This document shows, one piece after another, positions 17,843-30,119 of a stretch of 64,000 nt of DNA (the stretch's first letter is position 1; the number at the start of each line of letters is the position of its first letter). The position numbers and the translations under genes were made by a program. The stretch covers positions 62,001 to 126,000 of the forward strand of contig JADCFA010000012.1 in NCBI GenBank assembly GCA_020249775.1, given 5' to 3'. Source of the stretch: Roseomonas sp. (lineage in GTDB: Bacteria > Pseudomonadota > Alphaproteobacteria > Acetobacterales > Acetobacteraceae). The notes beneath the pieces were generated by a model that did no database searches, was not told where the DNA came from, and saw only the letters and a program-made list of their open reading frames with translations.

Positions 17843-18496
17843 ATGAGCCGCCGGCCGCTCGAAATCACGCCCGAATTGATGCTGCGCGCCTATGGCGCCG
17901 GGCTTTTCCCCATGGCGGAAGGGCGGGAAAGCAAGAAGCTCCATTGGCTCGATCCGGCGCTGCGCGGCATTCTGCCGCTTGATCAGGGGTTTCATCTGCC
18001 GCGCCGGCTGCGCCGCACGGTGCTGTCTGACCGTTTCACCGTGACCGCGGATCAGGATTTCGCCGGCGTGATTGCGGGCTGCGCCGAACCCGCACCAGGG
18101 CGCGCCGATACCTGGATCAATGACGAAATCGAAACCCTGTTCATCGCCTTGCATCGCATGGGGGCGGCCCATTCCATCGAAGTCTGGCAGGATGGCGCGT
18201 TGGTGGGCGGGCTTTATGGCGTGCGCATCGGTGGTGCTTTTTTTGGGGAGAGCATGTTCTCCCGCACCACGGATGCTTCCAAGGTTGCCCTGGTGGCGCT
18301 GGTGGCGCGGCTGCGGCTGGGCGGCTTCACGCTATTGGATACGCAATTCCTCACCGCGCATCTGGCGCGCTTCGGCGCGGTGGAATTGCCGAAGGCTGAG
18401 TATAAGCGGCTGTTGGAGGCCGCCATTGCCGTGCCGGCGCGCTGGTGGCCAAACCCTGATCCTGCGCTGCTGGAAGCGGAAATCCGCGCCATTTGA
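17843..18496 (+). CDS. aat: Leucyl/phenylalanyl-tRNA--protein transferase
   Basis: 217 residues. Aat signatures are present: [67 protein letters not shown] and [19 protein letters not shown]. The enzyme adds Leu or Phe to N-terminal Arg or Lys, creating N-degrons. With clpS and clpA 5-8 kb upstream, the recognition and tagging arms of the N-degron pathway are neighbours here. Confidence 0.96.
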   Translation: MSRRPLEITPELMLRAYGAGLFPMAEGRESKKLHWLDPALRGILPLDQGFHLPRRLRRTVLSDRFTVTADQDFAGVIAGCAEPAPGRADTWINDEIETLFIALHRMGAAHSIEVWQDGALVGGLYGVRIGGAFFGESMFSRTTDASKVALVALVARLRLGGFTLLDTQFLTAHLARFGAVELPKAEYKRLLEAAIAVPARWWPNPDPALLEAEIRAI

Positions 18497-18602
18497 AGGG
18501 TGCGAAGCCCGCATCGCCGATTCCTTTGACCTTTTGCCAAGCCATGCCAAGCTTCCCGCAATCCGCGCCCGTCAGGCGCGATAGAACAGGGGAGAAACCA
18601 AC

Positions 18603-20189
18603 ATGCGTCGTCGTGATTTTCTGGCGAGCACCGCCGCCATTGCTGCCGCGCCAGCGGCACCCGCCCTGGCGCAAGGCGCGCGTGCGCGCACGCTCCGCTT
18701 TGTGCCTCAGGCCAATCTGACCTCGCTTGATCCCATCTGGACCACGGCGGCGGTGACGGAAAACCATGGCTGGCATGTCTATGACACGCTTTATGGCATG
18801 ACGGATGATCTGCGCGTCGCGCCGCAAATGGCCGAAGGGCATACGGTTTCCGATAATGGCCTGACATGGACCATCCGCCTGCGTGAAGGCTTGCGTTTCC
18901 ATGATGGTGAACCGGTGCGCGCGCAGGATTGCGCGGCAAGCCTGGCGCGCTGGTCAAGGCGCGACACTTTTGGCCAATCACTCGGCGCCGTTGTTGATGA
19001 ATGGGGCGCGGCGGATGATCGCACCATCCGCATCAAGCTGAAATCGCGCTTCCCGCTTTTGACCGAAGCGCTTGGCAAGCCCGCCGCCGTGGTGCCCTTC
19101 ATGATGCCCGAACGCATGGCCAAGACCGATCCCTTCCAGCAGATCACGGAACATGTCGGTTCCGGCCCCTATCGCTTCTTGGCGAATGAATATGTCTCGG
19201 GCAGTCGCGCGGCCTATGCGAAGTTTGACGGCTATGTGCCGCGCCAGGAAGCGGCATCACGCACTGCAGGCGGCAAGGTCGCGCATATGGACCGTGTTGA
19301 ATGGACCATCATGCCCGATAGCGCGACAGCGGCGGCCGCCTTGCAGGCGGGTGAGATTGATTGGTGGGAACAGATCAATGCTGATCTTGCGCCGCTTCTG
19401 CGGCGTGCCCGGGGCGTTGAGGTGAAGGTGCTGAATACGCTTGGCTATATTGGCGTCTCCCGTTTCAATGTTCTGCACCCGCCTTTCGACAAGCCTGCCA
19501 TTCGCCGTGCCTTACTTCAGGCTATTCAGCAGGAAGATTTCATGCGCGGTGTCACGGGCAACGACCCCTCGGCCTTCCGCGATTGTCATTCCATGTGGCC
19601 CTGCGGCACGCCTTATGAAAGCGCCACGGGCAATGCCGCGTTGAAAGGCCCGCGCAATCTGGATGCCGCGCGTGCTGCCATTCGTGCGGCAGGCTATAAT
19701 GGTGAGAAGGTTGTCATCATCAACCCAAGTGATTTTCCAACCATCGGCCCCTTCGGCCATGTCATGGCGGATCTGCTGCGTCGGCTTGGGATGAATGTTG
19801 ATCTGGTGGAGACCGATTGGGGCACGGTGGTACAGCGCCGCGCCAGCCGTGAACCGCCAGAGCGCGGTGGTTGGAGCATTTTCCATACCTGGTGGCCCAG
19901 TGTTTCCATCATCAACCCGGCAGTCAGCGCCATTCTGCGTGGCATGGGCTCACGCGGCTGGTTCGGCTGGTATGAAAATGCCCGCGTGGAAGAAGCAGCG
20001 GCGCAATGGCTGGTCGCGGAAACCGAAGCCGAGCAAAAGCGCCTGGCCGATGTGATCCAGCAGGAGAGTTTTGAGAATGTGCCCGTGCTGCCACTTGGGC
20101 AATTCTTCATCGCCAGCGCCTATCGTACCGGGCTTTCCGGCTTTGTGCCCGGCACCGGCGCCTATCCCTGGAATATTCGGCGGGGTTGA
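18603..20189 (+). CDS. ABC transporter substrate-binding protein, family 5 (peptide/nickel type)
   Basis: 528 residues. An RRRDFLASTAAIAA leader with a cleavage region ending PALAQ suggests Tat export. Family 5 features: LTSLDPIWTTAAVTENHGWHV near residue 40, WTIRLREGLRFHDGEPV, and GSGPYRFLANEYV. Such proteins deliver oligopeptides, glutathione or other solutes to an ABC permease. No permease or ATPase genes are present in the window. GGGGAG precedes the ATG. The next gene follows within 10 nt, so it is probably in an operon with the phosphotriesterase-like hydrolase. Confidence 0.9.
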   Translation: MRRRDFLASTAAIAAAPAAPALAQGARARTLRFVPQANLTSLDPIWTTAAVTENHGWHVYDTLYGMTDDLRVAPQMAEGHTVSDNGLTWTIRLREGLRFHDGEPVRAQDCAASLARWSRRDTFGQSLGAVVDEWGAADDRTIRIKLKSRFPLLTEALGKPAAVVPFMMPERMAKTDPFQQITEHVGSGPYRFLANEYVSGSRAAYAKFDGYVPRQEAASRTAGGKVAHMDRVEWTIMPDSATAAAALQAGEIDWWEQINADLAPLLRRARGVEVKVLNTLGYIGVSRFNVLHPPFDKPAIRRALLQAIQQEDFMRGVTGNDPSAFRDCHSMWPCGTPYESATGNAALKGPRNLDAARAAIRAAGYNGEKVVIINPSDFPTIGPFGHVMADLLRRLGMNVDLVETDWGTVVQRRASREPPERGGWSIFHTWWPSVSIINPAVSAILRGMGSRGWFGWYENARVEEAAAQWLVAETEAEQKRLADVIQQESFENVPVLPLGQFFIASAYRTGLSGFVPGTGAYPWNIRRG

Positions 20190-20194
20190 CGGCA

Positions 20195-21241
20195 ATGCCC
20201 AGGCTTTCAAGAGACCAGATGCGCGGCAAGGCGCAAACCGTGCAGGGCCTTGTGGATCCCGCCCTGCTTGGCTCGACGCTCATGCATGAACATTTGATTT
20301 GGGATTTGCGCCCCCCGCCGCTGCGGCAGGGCGACCAAGGGGAGGAACCGGGGCTCGCCAATCATTGGGGCATGACGACTTCGGTGGCCGGTTCGCCCGC
20401 CAATCTGCATCAGCCAAGCGTGGAGGTCGCGATTGAAGCGGTGGCGGAAGCCGTCGCGCATGGCTGCCAGACCATTGTGGAACTGACGATTGGCGGCATC
20501 AGCCCCAATCCGAATGGGCTGAAGCAGGTAAGCGATGCCACGGGCTGCCATATCGTGATGGGCTGCGGGCATTATGTGGAAGAATACCAGCCGCCGGAAA
20601 ACCATCATCGCAGCATTGATGATTTCGCTGCCGAAATGGTTTCCCAGGTGCAGGAAGGGCTTTGGGGCACCGAAGTGCGCGCCGGACTGCTTGGTGAGAT
20701 TGGCTGCCAGAACCCCTGGACGCCACTTGAACGCCGCGTGCTGGAAGCCGCACTGATTGCGCAAAAGGAAACCGGCGCGGCGCTGACCATCCATCCCGGC
20801 CGGCGCCAGGATCAACCGCAGGAGGTGATGGATTTCATCAAGGCGCGCGGCGGTGATTCCTCACGCACCATCATGGATCATATTGATCGCACCGTGTTTG
20901 ATGAGGATGCGCTGTTTCGCCTTGCTGATACGGGCGTGGTGCTGGAATGGGATTTGTTCGGCCAGGAAAGCTGCCTCTATCCGCTCAACCCGGATGTGGA
21001 TATGCCCAATGATGCTGGGCGGCTACGCGCCATGCGCAAGATTCTGGATCGCGGCCATAAGGGGCAGATCGTGATCGCGCATGACATCTGCCACCGTTCG
21101 CATATGACACGTTGGGGCGGTTGGGGTTACGCGCATATCCATCGCATCATCATCCCACTGATGCGCCGGCGCGGTTTTTCCGAAGCCGAGATCAAGGAAA
21201 TTCTGGTGGATACACCAAGGCGTCTGCTGACCTTCATCTGA
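20195..21241 (+). CDS. Phosphotriesterase-family metal-dependent hydrolase
   Basis: About 348 residues with the amidohydrolase TIM-barrel metal sites: MHEHL (HxH), a GLLGEIGCQ strand whose Glu could be the bridging ligand where many members use carbamylated Lys, ALTIHPGR and IMDHIDR (metal histidines), and VIAHDICHRSH (catalytic Asp). Members hydrolyse lactones or phosphoesters; real phosphotriesterase activity is not implied. The start is uncertain: TTG 20186 overlaps the upstream stop, while ATG 20195 and ATG 20219 are alternatives; none has a strong ribosome site. Probably co-transcribed with the binding protein. Confidence 0.87.
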   Translation: MPRLSRDQMRGKAQTVQGLVDPALLGSTLMHEHLIWDLRPPPLRQGDQGEEPGLANHWGMTTSVAGSPANLHQPSVEVAIEAVAEAVAHGCQTIVELTIGGISPNPNGLKQVSDATGCHIVMGCGHYVEEYQPPENHHRSIDDFAAEMVSQVQEGLWGTEVRAGLLGEIGCQNPWTPLERRVLEAALIAQKETGAALTIHPGRRQDQPQEVMDFIKARGGDSSRTIMDHIDRTVFDEDALFRLADTGVVLEWDLFGQESCLYPLNPDVDMPNDAGRLRAMRKILDRGHKGQIVIAHDICHRSHMTRWGGWGYAHIHRIIIPLMRRRGFSEAEIKEILVDTPRRLLTFI

Positions 21242-21252
21242 AGGTGGTTGCA

Positions 21253-21276
21253 GGCTGATCTATCTTTGGATCAGCC
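21253..21276. terminator. Hairpin between convergent hydrolase and thiG
   Basis: GGCTGATC and GATCAGCC are perfect 8-bp arms around an 8-nt loop. The left arm overlaps the thiG stop codon (21260-21262). No T-run, so it is only a candidate bidirectional terminator. Confidence 0.4.
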
Positions 21277-22048
21277 CGCTCATCGGGCTTGACGCATCCG
21301 CGCTGTAATTGCGCGGCATGCGCCCGGCGAGGAAGGCATGGCGCCCGGCCTCCACCGCGGCTTTCATGGCGCGCGCCATGCGCACCGGATGCTTGGCATG
21401 CGCAATGGCGGAATTGAGCAAGACGGCATCGCAGCCAAGCTCCATCGCCAAAGCCGCATCGGATGCTGTGCCAATGCCCGCATCCACCAGCACCGGCACC
21501 TTGGCTTCGCGCTTGATGGCGCTGATCATATAGGGGTTCACCACCCCCATGCCGGAACCAATCGGCGCGCCCAAAGGCATGATGGCGACACAGCCCATAT
21601 CTTCCAGCCGCTTCGCCGCCAGCGGGTCATCGGCGCAATAGACCATGACCTGAAAGCCATCGGCGATCAGCGCCTCAGCCGCTTCAAAGGTTGCCGGCAT
21701 ATCGGGGTAGAGAAAGGGCGCGGGGCCGAGGACTTCCAGCTTCACCAGGTTCCACCCCCCGGCTTCGCGGGCCAGGCGCAGCGTGCGCACCGCATCCTTG
21801 GCGGTGTGGCAGCCGGCGGTATTGGGCAGGTAGGTGTAGCGCTTGGGGGAGACATAATCCTGCAGCATCGGCGCCTTGGGGTCCGACAGATTGACCCGGC
21901 GCACCGCGACGGTGACGATCTCCGCCCCTGAGGCTTCAATGGCGGCGGCGGTTTCCTCCAAATCCTTGTAGCGGCCCGTGCCCACGATCAGGCGGGACTG
22001 AAAGCGCTGGCCGGCGACCTGCCAGCCATCATCATCTGCGTCGGACAT
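21260..22048 (-). CDS. thiG: Thiazole synthase ThiG
   Basis: 262 residues. Diagnostic segments: [18 protein letters not shown], the Schiff-base lysine in [62 protein letters not shown] and [15 protein letters not shown]. It forms the thiazole of thiamine from deoxyxylulose phosphate, ThiS thiocarboxylate and an iminoacetate source. Starts 2 nt after thiS, so the pair is coupled. The thiazole partners thiO/thiH and thiF are not in the window. Confidence 0.96.
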   Translation of the reverse strand: MSDADDDGWQVAGQRFQSRLIVGTGRYKDLEETAAAIEASGAEIVTVAVRRVNLSDPKAPMLQDYVSPKRYTYLPNTAGCHTAKDAVRTLRLAREAGGWNLVKLEVLGPAPFLYPDMPATFEAAEALIADGFQVMVYCADDPLAAKRLEDMGCVAIMPLGAPIGSGMGVVNPYMISAIKREAKVPVLVDAGIGTASDAALAMELGCDAVLLNSAIAHAKHPVRMARAMKAAVEAGRHAFLAGRMPRNYSADASSPMSGLIQR

Positions 22049-22050
22049 GC

Positions 22051-22260
22051 TCAGCCGCCCCCGATGAAGTGAACGATTTCAAGCTTGTCGCCCTCATGCA
22101 GGGCAACAGAGGCATAGGTGGAACGCGGCACGATTTCCTCATTACGCTCGACCGCCACCTTGCGGGTATCAAGGCCAATCGCGGCCAAAAGTGCGGCGAC
22201 GGTGGCACCTTGGGGCATTTGGCGGGGTTCCCCATTGACGGAAATGGCGATGGCAGACAT
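22051..22260 (-). CDS. thiS: Sulfur carrier protein ThiS
   Basis: 69 residues, ubiquitin-like, ending in Gly-Gly-Gly. The C-terminal diglycine is what ThiF adenylates to carry sulfur. Features are [11 protein letters not shown], a [11 protein letters not shown] helix, [13 protein letters not shown] and [13 protein letters not shown]. The ATG at 22260 is preferred over an upstream extension to 22347 because it aligns with the beta-strand opening of the family. Immediately upstream of thiG. Confidence 0.94.
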   Translation of the reverse strand: MSAIAISVNGEPRQMPQGATVAALLAAIGLDTRKVAVERNEEIVPRSTYASVALHEGDKLEIVHFIGGG

Positions 22261-22289
22261 GGGCTTAATGTGGCGGGGCGGGGGCGGAA

Positions 22290-22314
22290 GGGCAAGCGCC
22301 CGCCCGGCTTGCCC
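22290..22314. other. Inverted repeat in the thiS/aroQ divergent region
   Basis: GGGCAAGC and GCTTGCCC pair perfectly around a 9-nt GC-rich loop, 30 to 54 nt upstream of thiS. It could form a leader hairpin. No CUGAGA-type element of a thiamine-pyrophosphate riboswitch is visible, so no riboswitch is called. Confidence 0.4.
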
Positions 22315-22370
22315 GGCTTGGACCCCCCGTGCTAGCGCAACCGTCAAGATTTGATCGCAAGGGAAGCGTC

Positions 22371-22826
22371 GTGACCCCGCCTTTGATCGCCGTGCTGAAC
22401 GGCCCCAATCTGAACATGCTGGGCGTGCGAGAGCGCGAGAAATACGGCACCGCCACGCTCGATGATGTGGAAGCGCTTTGCGCCGAAGTGGCGGATGGGC
22501 TTGGCCTTGCCATTGATTTCCGCCAGACCAATAGCGAAGGCGAATTGGTGACCTGGGTGCAGGAATGCCGCGGGCGCGCGTCTGGCATCATCATGAACCC
22601 GGCGGGCTATACCACGACCTCCATCGCCGTCATGGATGCGCTGCTTGCCGTGGATGTGCCGGTGATTGAAGTGCATATCACGAATATCCACCGCCGGGAG
22701 GAATTCCGGCATCACAGTTTCATCTCCAAGGCCGCGACCGGCGTGATTTGCGGGCTTGGCGTTGAAGGCTATGCGCTGGCGATCCGCGCCATGGCGGGGC
22801 TGATCGCACAGGATGAGGAAGCATGA
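22371..22826 (+). CDS. aroQ: Type II 3-dehydroquinate dehydratase
   Basis: 151 residues from a GTG start; a longer frame to 22329 is rejected because homologues begin with the LIAVLNGPNLN strand. Catalytic Tyr is in REREKYGTATLDDV and the catalytic His in VIEVHITNIHRREEF, followed by RHHSFIS. It converts 3-dehydroquinate to 3-dehydroshikimate. The substrate-binding loop reads NPAGYTTTS instead of the usual NPGAYTHTS, so a conserved His is Thr here. Overlaps accB by 4 nt (ATGA): the common alphaproteobacterial aroQ-accB-accC operon. Confidence 0.95.
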   Translation: MTPPLIAVLNGPNLNMLGVREREKYGTATLDDVEALCAEVADGLGLAIDFRQTNSEGELVTWVQECRGRASGIIMNPAGYTTTSIAVMDALLAVDVPVIEVHITNIHRREEFRHHSFISKAATGVICGLGVEGYALAIRAMAGLIAQDEEA

Positions 22827-23296
22827 CCAAGGACCTGCAATTCGACCCGGCGACGATCCGGGAATTGGCGCAAATCCTGCGTGAGAGCGACCTCACTGAG
22901 ATTGAGCTGGTGGACAATGACATGCGGGTGAAGCTGGTGCGGCAAGTGACGGTCGCGGCCATGGCCATGCCAGTGGCGGCTGCCCCGTCGCCTTCTGCCG
23001 CCCCGGCCACCGCTGCCGCGCCCGCGCCAGCAGCGCCCGCCGCTGAGATTGACGCGGATCATCCCGGCGCGGTGACCAGCCCCATGGTTGGCGTTGCCTA
23101 TTTATCCTCAGAACCGACAGCCCCGCCCTTCGTGACGGTGGGCAGCAAGGTGACGCAAGGCCAGACGCTGATGCTGATTGAGGCGATGAAGACCTATAAC
23201 CAGATCAAGGCGCCGCGCGCCGGCACCGTCACGCGCATTCTGGTGGAAAGCGGCACGCCGGTGGAATTCGGCGAACCGCTGATGATTGTCGAGTAA
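22823..23296 (+). CDS. accB: Acetyl-CoA carboxylase biotin carboxyl carrier protein
   Basis: 157 residues. An N-terminal helical segment (IRELAQILRESDLTEIEL) is followed by a Pro/Ala linker of about 35 residues. The C-terminal biotinyl domain includes TSPMVGVAYL, VTQGQTLMLIEAMKTYNQI with the biotinylated lysine in EAMK, and VESGTPVEFGEPLMIVE. It carries carboxybiotin between AccC and the carboxyltransferase for malonyl-CoA formation. Overlaps aroQ by ATGA; accC follows after 27 bp. Confidence 0.96.
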   Translation: MTKDLQFDPATIRELAQILRESDLTEIELVDNDMRVKLVRQVTVAAMAMPVAAAPSPSAAPATAAAPAPAAPAAEIDADHPGAVTSPMVGVAYLSSEPTAPPFVTVGSKVTQGQTLMLIEAMKTYNQIKAPRAGTVTRILVESGTPVEFGEPLMIVE

Positions 23297-23323
23297 TGGC
23301 GCGCTCGGCCGGGGTGGCACATC

Positions 23324-24682
23324 ATGTTCGGTAAGGTGCTGATCGCCAACCGGGGCGAGATCGCGCTGCGCATCCATCGCGCCTGCCAGGAAATGGGCAT
23401 ACGCACCGTGGCAGTGCATTCCACCGCTGATGCCACGGCGATGCATGTGCGCTTTGCCGATGAAAGTGTCTGCATCGGCCCGCCGGCGGCGCGTGATTCC
23501 TATTTGAACATGGCGGCCGTGATCTCGGCCGCCATGGTGACCGGCGCGGATGCGATCCATCCGGGCTATGGGTTCCTTTCGGAGAATGCGCGCTTTGCCG
23601 AAATGGTGGAAGCGCATGGGCTGAAATTCATCGGACCCGCGCCTGAGCATATTCGCATGATGGGCGACAAGATCGCCGCCAAGGACGCGATGCGCAGCCT
23701 TGGCGTGCCGCTGGTGCCGGGTTCCATGGGGGCGCTTGATACCTTGGAACAGGCGCGCGAAGTGGCGGAAGCCGTGAAGTACCCCGTGCTGATCAAGGCC
23801 GCTGCCGGCGGCGGTGGACGCGGCATGAAGGTAGCCCGCAGCGCCGATGAGCTTGAGGAAGCCTGGAGTGTCGCGCGCACCGAAGCCAAGGCGGCCTTTG
23901 GTGATGACAGTGTCTATCTGGAAAAATACCTCGATCGCCCGCGGCATATCGAATTGCAGGTGCTGGCCGACACACACGGCAATGTGGTGCATTTCGGGGA
24001 GCGCGATTGTTCCCTGCAAAGGCGCCATCAGAAGCTGGTGGAAGAAGCGGGCAGCCCTGTTTTGGATGCCGAAGCGCGCGATGCCTTGGGTGCGACCGTG
24101 ACGGCGGGCTTGAGCAAGCTTGGCTATCGCAATGCCGGCACGCTGGAATTCCTGTGGCAGGATGGGCAATTCGCCTTCATCGAGATGAACACCCGGCTAC
24201 AGGTGGAACACCCGGTGACCGAAATGGTCTGCGGTATTGACCTGGTGAAGGAACAAATCCGCATCGCCGCTGGTGAGGCGCTGGGCTATGGCCAGAAGGA
24301 TATCCGCTTCTATGGCCATGCGATTGAATGCCGCATCACGGCGGAAGACCCCGAAACCTTCGCGCCCAATCCCGGCAAGGTGACGACCTATCACGCACCG
24401 GGCGGGCTTGGCGTGCGCGTGGATAGCGCGCTTTATTCCGGCTATGTGGTGCCACCGCATTATGACAGCCTGGTTGCGAAGCTGATTGTGCATGCGCCAA
24501 CACGCGCCGAGGCCATTGGCCGCATGCGGCGTGCCTTGGGTGAGATGGTGGTGGCCGGCATCAAGACGACCTTGCCCTTGCATCAGGCGGTGATGGAAGC
24601 GCCGGAATTCCAGGGTGGCGATTACACCATCCATTGGCTGGAGAGGTTTGTTTCGGACAGGAATACCGACGCGGCCGGGTGA
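23324..24682 (+). CDS. accC: Acetyl-CoA carboxylase, biotin carboxylase subunit
   Basis: 452 residues, normal for AccC. MFGKVLIANRGEIALRIHRAC opens the preATP-grasp domain. AAAGGGGRGMK is the ATP-binding glycine loop. Also visible are FGERDCSLQRRHQKLVEEAG, FIEMNTRLQVEHPVTEMV (catalytic Arg/Glu) and IECRITAEDPE. It carboxylates biotin on AccB with bicarbonate and ATP. Last gene of the aroQ-accB-accC operon. No accA/accD in the window. Confidence 0.97.
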   Translation: MFGKVLIANRGEIALRIHRACQEMGIRTVAVHSTADATAMHVRFADESVCIGPPAARDSYLNMAAVISAAMVTGADAIHPGYGFLSENARFAEMVEAHGLKFIGPAPEHIRMMGDKIAAKDAMRSLGVPLVPGSMGALDTLEQAREVAEAVKYPVLIKAAAGGGGRGMKVARSADELEEAWSVARTEAKAAFGDDSVYLEKYLDRPRHIELQVLADTHGNVVHFGERDCSLQRRHQKLVEEAGSPVLDAEARDALGATVTAGLSKLGYRNAGTLEFLWQDGQFAFIEMNTRLQVEHPVTEMVCGIDLVKEQIRIAAGEALGYGQKDIRFYGHAIECRITAEDPETFAPNPGKVTTYHAPGGLGVRVDSALYSGYVVPPHYDSLVAKLIVHAPTRAEAIGRMRRALGEMVVAGIKTTLPLHQAVMEAPEFQGGDYTIHWLERFVSDRNTDAAG

Positions 24683-24808
24683 GCGTTCCCAAGCCAATCT
24701 GCTTCTGTCGGCCATGTGACGAGTGCGATGGTCCTCCCTGGCCAAACGCTGCCATGGCGCCAATGGCCATCGGTAGCTGCGCCGGTTGAAGGAGAGCCGA
24801 AGGATAAA

Positions 24809-24834
24809 CTTTGGCATTCAGAGAATTGCCAAAG
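24809..24834 (-). terminator. Intrinsic terminator downstream of tRNA-Gln
   Basis: CTTTGGCA and TGCCAAAG pair perfectly with a 10-nt loop that can itself pair TTC/GAA. On the minus strand it begins 15 nt after the tRNA 3' end and is followed by TTTATCC. The position and modest U-tract fit termination of the tRNA transcript. Confidence 0.7.
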
Positions 24835-24848
24835 CAAAGCCTCCGCCT

Positions 24849-24922
24849 TGGCTGGGGGACCTGGATTCGAACCAAGGCTGCCCGGGTCAGAGCCGGGAGT
24901 TCTACCGCTAAACTATCCCCCA
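24849..24922 (-). tRNA. tRNA-Gln (anticodon CTG)
   Basis: Full cloverleaf on the minus strand. The acceptor stem TGGGGGA pairs with TCCCCCA, followed by discriminator G and an encoded CCA. The anticodon stem is CCCGG/CCGGG with loop CTCTGAC, giving anticodon CTG. The T-arm is CTTGG-TTCGAAT-CCAGG. The anticodon reads CAG, and the T-GGGGG acceptor start is typical of tRNA-Gln. It stands alone between accC and a Ppx/GppA gene, opposite in strand to both. Confidence 0.96.
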
Positions 24923-25046
24923 AGACAGCCAGGGCATAGCATCACCCCCGGCATGCTTCAACTCGCCCCTCGAAAGCGCTTGCCCTCGGGACCACTTAAC
25001 CGGATCATGGAAATGCCGCCCGTTGAGGGGCGAACCCGCAAGGACA

Positions 25047-26111
25047 ATGACCGAAACCGCCCCGCATCTGCCGCGCGAAGCCGAAGCCGCCCCGCCCCAT
25101 GCGCGGGCGGAAGCCTCAGGCGCGGCCTATGCGGCGCTTGATCTCGGGACCAATAATTGCCGCCTGCTGATCGCCGCCCCAAGCCAGACCGGCTTTCGTG
25201 TGCTGGATTCCTTCAGCCGCGTGGTGCGGCTTGGTGAAGGTTTGGGCAGCAGCGGGCAGCTTTCGGCCGCTTCCATGGACCGCGCCTTGGCCGCCCTTTC
25301 GGCTTGCGCCGATAAACTCTCCCGCCGCCCCCTGCGCGGTTTTGAGGCGGTGGCGACGGAAGCCTGCCGCCAGGCCAGCAATGGCGCGGCCTTTATCGCG
25401 CGGGTGGAGGCGGAAACCGGCATCAGGCTGCGCATCATCACGGGGCGGGAAGAAGCCGAACTCGCCATGGAATCCTGCGCCGCCCTGCTGGAGCCCGGGG
25501 ATCGGCGCGCCCTTCTCTTCGATATCGGTGGCGGCAGCACGGAAATAGCCTGGATCCGCGCCGCCGCGCGCCCGGGCGATGTGCCGGAGCTGATCGGCTA
25601 TATTTCGCTGCCTGTGGGCGTGGTGACCCTGGCTGAGCGCTGCGGCGCCGCCTGTTTCACAGAAGCGGGCTTCTTCGCCGTGGTGGATGAGGTGGCGGCC
25701 CAATTGGAAGGCTTTGATCGCCTGCATTGCATCGGCCAGGAAATCCATGCCGGCGGTGTGCGGCTGATGGGCACTTCCGGTACCGTCACCACGCTTGCCG
25801 GCGTGGTCATGGCGCTGCCGCGCTATCGCCGCCCGCTGGTGGATGGCTCGACCCTTGATTGTGAGGCCGCCGATGCGGCGCTGGGCGATCTTTTCGCCAT
25901 GGGCCGTGCCGAATTGGCCGCGCACCCCTGTGTGGGGCCGGAACGGGTGGATTACTTGCTGCCAGGCTGCGCGATCTACGCCGCCATCCGGCGCATTTGG
26001 CCAACGCGGAGTCTGCGCGTTGCGGATCGTGGTCTGCGGGAAGGCATGCTGCTTCGGATGATGCGCGCGGACCGTGAAGCGGCGTGGCGCAGCCCACCGC
26101 GGCGCCGGTAA
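25047..26111 (+). CDS. Ppx/GppA family phosphatase (exopolyphosphatase-like)
   Basis: 354 residues. ASKHA-fold motifs: AALDLGTNNCRLLIA (phosphate 1) near residue 35, ATEACRQASNG, ITGREEAELA, and LLFDIGGGSTEIAW (phosphate 2). The family hydrolyses polyphosphate or pppGpp; this short single-domain form lacks the C-terminal HD extension of long Ppx proteins. ATG 25047 has AAGGA close upstream. The stop lies 9 bp before rlmE, and this pairing is common in alphaproteobacteria, so they are probably co-transcribed. Confidence 0.9.
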   Translation: MTETAPHLPREAEAAPPHARAEASGAAYAALDLGTNNCRLLIAAPSQTGFRVLDSFSRVVRLGEGLGSSGQLSAASMDRALAALSACADKLSRRPLRGFEAVATEACRQASNGAAFIARVEAETGIRLRIITGREEAELAMESCAALLEPGDRRALLFDIGGGSTEIAWIRAAARPGDVPELIGYISLPVGVVTLAERCGAACFTEAGFFAVVDEVAAQLEGFDRLHCIGQEIHAGGVRLMGTSGTVTTLAGVVMALPRYRRPLVDGSTLDCEAADAALGDLFAMGRAELAAHPCVGPERVDYLLPGCAIYAAIRRIWPTRSLRVADRGLREGMLLRMMRADREAAWRSPPRRR

Positions 26112-26120
26112 GCCTTCGCC

Positions 26121-29594
<3,474 letters not shown>

Positions 29595-29595
<1 letters not shown>

Positions 29596-30119
29596 CACAG
29601 CGCCAAGGCCCCGATAATCGCACCCGCCCCCAATACCCAAAGCGGGCTGAAATCCGTCCGCCAGACGAATAGGCTCGAACAGATAGTCAGCAAGACGGTG
29701 ATCCAGCTTTCCGCCGAACCCTGCGCCAGAATCAAGCCCGATGCTGCTATCAGCCCAACCGCAATCGGCACCAGCCCGCGTTCGATAATGCGCAGCCATG
29801 GCCGGCCCAGCAGCCGCGCACGGAGCCGCGAAAAACCAAAGGCGATGACGCTCGTCGGCACGGTCATGGCGGCTGAGGCCGTCAGCATCCCAAGAATGCC
29901 GCCGACATGCCAGCCAAACAGCCCGACAACCAATACATTCGGCCCCGGCGCGGCCTGAGCAAGCGCGAAGCGGCGCGCGAAATCCGCATCACTCATCCAG
30001 CCATGCACATCCACCACCAGGCGATGCATCTCGGGCAGCACGGCAATCCCGCCACCAACCGAGACCAGGGAAATGGCGCCAAAGCCGAGCAGCAATTGCC
30101 AGAAGATGGTCGCGGTCAT
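29595..30119 (-). CDS. Chromate transporter family protein, short chain (second half)
   Basis: 174 residues, one CHR domain: LGFGAISLVSVGGGIAVLPEMHR, then WMSDADFARRFALAQAAPGPNVLVVGLFG, followed by four or five membrane helices. Long ChrA proteins contain two such halves; here they are separate genes. ATGA overlap (30116-30119) with the upstream half means stoichiometric translation. Probable anion antiport; chromate itself is not certain. A longer frame to 30224 is rejected as it overlaps the partner heavily. Confidence 0.88.

Noticed and set aside
22261-22370. TPP riboswitch before thiS
   Set aside because: Neither the CUGAGA nor the GGGUGC-type conserved elements could be found on the minus strand.
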